Assembly: GCA_017439615.1 (NCBI GenBank)
Contig: JAFSIU010000079.1
Location: 1-8,264 of the forward strand
Length of the DNA stretch: 8,264 nucleotides
Reading direction: 5' to 3'
DNA from: Bacillota bacterium
GTDB taxonomy: Bacteria > Bacillota > Dehalobacteriia > UBA4068
Shown: positions 6,440-8,264 of the stretch, in pieces
How positions within the stretch are numbered: the first letter of the stretch is position 1
Layout: each line of letters starts with the position of its first letter
Position numbers and translations under genes: made by a program
Notes under the pieces: generated by a model
What the model was told of the DNA's origin: nothing
Databases searched by the model: none
What the model saw: only the letters and a program-made list of their open reading frames with translations

Positions 6440-7615
6440 ATGGGAATTAAAGAAGAAGCAATCAAAGCACATGAACAATGGCAAGGGAAGATCGAGGTCG
6501 TTACCCGCTGCCCTGTTACCAATGCAGAGGAGCTTTCTATCGCCTATACACCCGGCGTTGCAGAGCCTTGCCTTGAAATATCAAAGGATACTGATTTGAG
6601 CTACAAATATACCCGCCGCAGCAATCTTGTTGCTGTTATCACCGATGGCTCTGCAGTTTTGGGCCTTGGAGATATCGGTCCCGAGGCAGGAATGCCCGTT
6701 ATGGAAGGCAAATGCGCTCTTTTTAAAACTTTCGGTGATGTTGATGCCTTCCCGCTTTGCATTCGTACTCATGATGTCGATGAAATCGTTCGTACAGTCA
6801 GCCTTTTGGCAGGCAGCTTTGGCGGTGTCAATTTGGAGGATATTTCCGGCCCTCGCTGCTTTGAAATTGAAAGACGCCTGAAGGAAGTTTGTGATATCCC
6901 GATTTTTCATGATGATCAGCATGGTACAGCGGTTGTCTCTGTTGCAGCTATGATCAATGCCTGCCGCCTGACCGGCAGAAAAATGCAGGATCTTAAAGTT
7001 GTTGTCAACGGTGCCGGTGCGGCAGGCATTGCTGTTTCGCGCTTGTTGCTTTCCGCAGGTGTCAAGGATATTATCCTTTGTGATACCAAAGGTGCGATTT
7101 ATGAAGGCAGAGAGAATCTCAATGGCGAAAAGCTGCTTATGGCTGCTATCACCAATAAGGAAAAGAAAGCAGGCTCTTTGGCGGAAGTTATCAAAGGCAC
7201 CGATGTTTTCTTCGGCGTATCCGCTCCCAATACTGTTACTGTCGAAATGGTTCAGTCTATGAATCCCGATCCTATTATTTTTGCAATGGCAAATCCTGTG
7301 CCCGAGATTTATCCCGATGAAGCCCGTGCAGCAGGTGCTGCCGTTATCGGCACGGGCCGCTCCGATTTTCCCAATCAGATCAATAATGTGCTTGCTTTCC
7401 CGGGCATCTTCCGCGGTGCTTTGGATGTTAGAGCCTCTGATATCAATGAGGAAATGAAGATCGCAGCAGCCAATGCGATTGCAGATATTATTACTCAAGA
7501 GGAACTGAATGCGGATTATATCATCCCCAGTCCTTTTGACAAACGTGTTGCTCCCGCTGTTTCCAAGGCAGTTGCTCAGGCCGCCATTGATTCAGGTGTA
7601 GCAAGATTGAAATAA
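6440..7615 (+). CDS. Malic enzyme, short bacterial type (oxaloacetate-decarboxylating)
   Basis: Malic enzyme converts malate to pyruvate and CO2 while reducing NAD+ or NADP+. The 391-aa product is complete. Substrate and metal residues are visible: Tyr36 in [10 protein letters not shown], Lys91 in MEGKCALFK, Glu132-Asp133 in [14 protein letters not shown] and Asp158-Asp159 in FHDDQHGTA. The Rossmann nucleotide-binding motif is [11 protein letters not shown] (188-198), with [11 protein letters not shown] (214-224) after it. [13 protein letters not shown] and [15 protein letters not shown] are further family signatures. The start is ATG 6440, 7 bases after TAGGAGA (6426-6432); a TTG at 6434 in the same frame sits almost on the ribosome binding site. 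Cofactor preference cannot be settled by eye. Clustering with the thioredoxin and deacylase genes looks like an operon without an obvious pathway link. Confidence 0.96.
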   Translation: MGIKEEAIKAHEQWQGKIEVVTRCPVTNAEELSIAYTPGVAEPCLEISKDTDLSYKYTRRSNLVAVITDGSAVLGLGDIGPEAGMPVMEGKCALFKTFGDVDAFPLCIRTHDVDEIVRTVSLLAGSFGGVNLEDISGPRCFEIERRLKEVCDIPIFHDDQHGTAVVSVAAMINACRLTGRKMQDLKVVVNGAGAAGIAVSRLLLSAGVKDIILCDTKGAIYEGRENLNGEKLLMAAITNKEKKAGSLAEVIKGTDVFFGVSAPNTVTVEMVQSMNPDPIIFAMANPVPEIYPDEARAAGAAVIGTGRSDFPNQINNVLAFPGIFRGALDVRASDINEEMKIAAANAIADIITQEELNADYIIPSPFDKRVAPAVSKAVAQAAIDSGVARLK

Positions 7616-7636
7616 TGGAATATAATGAGGTGTGAA

Positions 7637-8095
7637 ATGGGAAGTCAGGAAGTAGAAAGATATTTTGCGGAAAGAAATCTGCCCTACAAAATTCAGTTTT
7701 TGGAACAATCCAGTGCGACAGTAGCCCTTGCTGCTGAGGCTCTTGGTGTGGAGGAGGGTCAGATTGCCAAATCTCTGGCATTGTCCTTGCCCGAAGGTGT
7801 AATTGTCTTGGTTGTCTGCGGCACTGCTCGTATTGACAATCACAAATATAAGGAGACCTTCCATCACAAGGCGCATATGCTCAGCATTGAGGATACTCTG
7901 GCTGCAACAGGTCATCCTGTCGGTGGTGTTTGTCCCTTTGGTCTGCCCGAAGGTGTCAAAGTCTATCTCGATGTCAGCCTGAAGAATTTTGATATCGTCT
8001 ATCCCGCAGGCGGTACAGGCAATTCCGCTATCCGCTTTACTCCCGATGGCTTGCAGGAAGCTACCGATGGCGTTTGGGTCGATGTCTGCAAATAA
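7637..8095 (+). CDS. YbaK/EbsC-type aminoacyl-tRNA deacylase-like protein
   Basis: The 152-aa product matches the YbaK/ProRS-associated editing domain, a free-standing family that hydrolyses mischarged tRNAs (YbaK itself acts on Cys-tRNA-Pro). Signatures are SSATVALAAEALGVEEGQIAKSLAL (25-49), whose Lys45 aligns with the conserved active-site Lys; CGTARIDNHKYKE (61-73); the loop TGHPVGGVCPFGLPEG (91-106); and YPAGGTGNSAIRFTP (122-136). Substrate specificity cannot be assigned, because several subfamilies share these motifs. ATG 7637 is preferred over ATG 7625: GAGGTG (7627-7632) lies just before 7637 but after 7625, and the shorter protein has the typical N-terminus. The start lies 21 bases after the malic enzyme stop. 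It ends just upstream of a long inverted repeat and of tRNA-Cys, which has its own promoter. Confidence 0.92.
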   Translation: MGSQEVERYFAERNLPYKIQFLEQSSATVALAAEALGVEEGQIAKSLALSLPEGVIVLVVCGTARIDNHKYKETFHHKAHMLSIEDTLAATGHPVGGVCPFGLPEGVKVYLDVSLKNFDIVYPAGGTGNSAIRFTPDGLQEATDGVWVDVCK

Positions 8096-8103
8096 GAATT
8101 AAG

Positions 8104-8146
8104 TAATATTTCCCCTTTGAAAATTGCTTTCAAAGGGGAAATATTA
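8104..8146. repeat. Perfect 19-bp inverted repeat, likely terminator hairpin
   Basis: Bases 8104-8122 and 8128-8146 are perfectly complementary (19 bp) around a 5-base loop, ATTGC. The core is CCCCTTTGAAA against TTTCAAAGGGG, flanked by A/T-rich arms. It lies 8 bases after the deacylase stop, where a terminator is expected. On the + strand it is followed by AGAAAAATTCC with no T-tract; on the - strand the stem is followed by the T-rich CTTAATTCTTATTT. It may end the operon, act for a - strand transcript, stabilise the mRNA 3' end or be a dispersed repeat copy. Confidence 0.7.
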
Positions 8147-8178
8147 AGAAAAATTCCTTGAAAACTTAAATTTTGCTC

Positions 8179-8207
8179 TTGCAAAAGTCGGGAAAGTGTG
8201 CTAATAT
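8179..8207 (+). promoter_or_regulatory. Extended -10 promoter for tRNA-Cys
   Basis: TTGCAA at 8179-8184 and TAATAT at 8202-8207 have 17-base spacing. TG at 8199-8200, one base before the -10, makes an extended -10. The expected transcript start near 8214 lies about 7 bases before the mature tRNA end, as is common for stable RNA genes. Confidence 0.75.
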
Positions 8208-8220
8208 ATATTTTGCGTGT

Positions 8221-8264
8221 GGCGCTGTGGCCAAGTGGTAAGGCAGAGGACTGCAAATCCTTTA
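8221..8264 (+). tRNA. tRNA-Cys (GCA), 3' part beyond the window
   Basis: The 5' half of a tRNA is present: acceptor strand GGCGCTG (8221-8227), TG, D-arm GCC-AAGTGGTAA-GGC (8230-8244), A, anticodon stem GAGGA (8246-8250) paired with TCCTT (8258-8262), and the seven-base loop CTGCAAA (8251-8257). The anticodon GCA at 8253-8255 reads Cys codons. The variable loop, T-arm and acceptor 3' strand are beyond the window, so integrity cannot be checked. Confidence 0.93.

Noticed and set aside
7999..8256. - strand open frame across the deacylase end, the inverted repeat and tRNA-Cys
   Set aside because: It runs through a tRNA gene and a perfect hairpin and overlaps the real gene, so it is not plausible coding sequence.

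Overview
The window reads as an ordinary housekeeping stretch of a Bacillota (Firmicutes) chromosome with moderate G+C. The support is an rng-rplU-rpmA order, an L21-type leader, a DegV-family protein, an S41 protease carrying a copper-amine-oxidase-like C-terminal domain, and strong AGGAGG-type ribosome binding sites. I cannot fix the class; a clostridial or negativicute anaerobe fits best. All protein genes lie on the + strand. No mobile element, CRISPR array or phage remnant was seen.

Layout: (1) 1-1460, the 3' part of an RNase E/G-family gene. (2) 1502-2310, a self-contained ribosomal protein unit: a good promoter, an L21-type leader, rplU (L21), rpmA (L27) and an intrinsic terminator. 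The Prp protease gene that usually sits between rplU and rpmA in Bacillota is absent, and L27 correspondingly starts without the cleavable N-terminal extension. (3) 2342-3287, a DegV-family gene with its own promoter and a strong terminator. (4) 3288-3479, about 190 bases without a credible gene. (5) 3480-5635, nth (endonuclease III) followed after 14 bases by an exported S41 carboxy-terminal processing protease with PDZ and copper-amine-oxidase-like domains. (6) 5668-8095, a probable operon with its own promoter: a membrane-anchored TlpA-like thioredoxin, a short bacterial malic enzyme and a YbaK/EbsC-type aminoacyl-tRNA deacylase-like protein. (7) 8104-8264, a perfect 19-bp inverted repeat, an extended -10 promoter and the 5' half of tRNA-Cys(GCA), cut by the window end.

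Most genes are single housekeeping functions (RNA decay, translation, base-excision repair, envelope proteolysis, thiol redox, malate/pyruvate conversion, tRNA quality control) rather than one pathway. I found no convincing undescribed multi-gene system. The points most worth a second look are the rplU leader, in which a CACCT segment can pair with the Shine-Dalgarno sequence; the Prp-less rplU-rpmA pair; the variant DegV protein; the three-part S41 protease; and the long perfect inverted repeat without a T-tract between the deacylase gene and tRNA-Cys.
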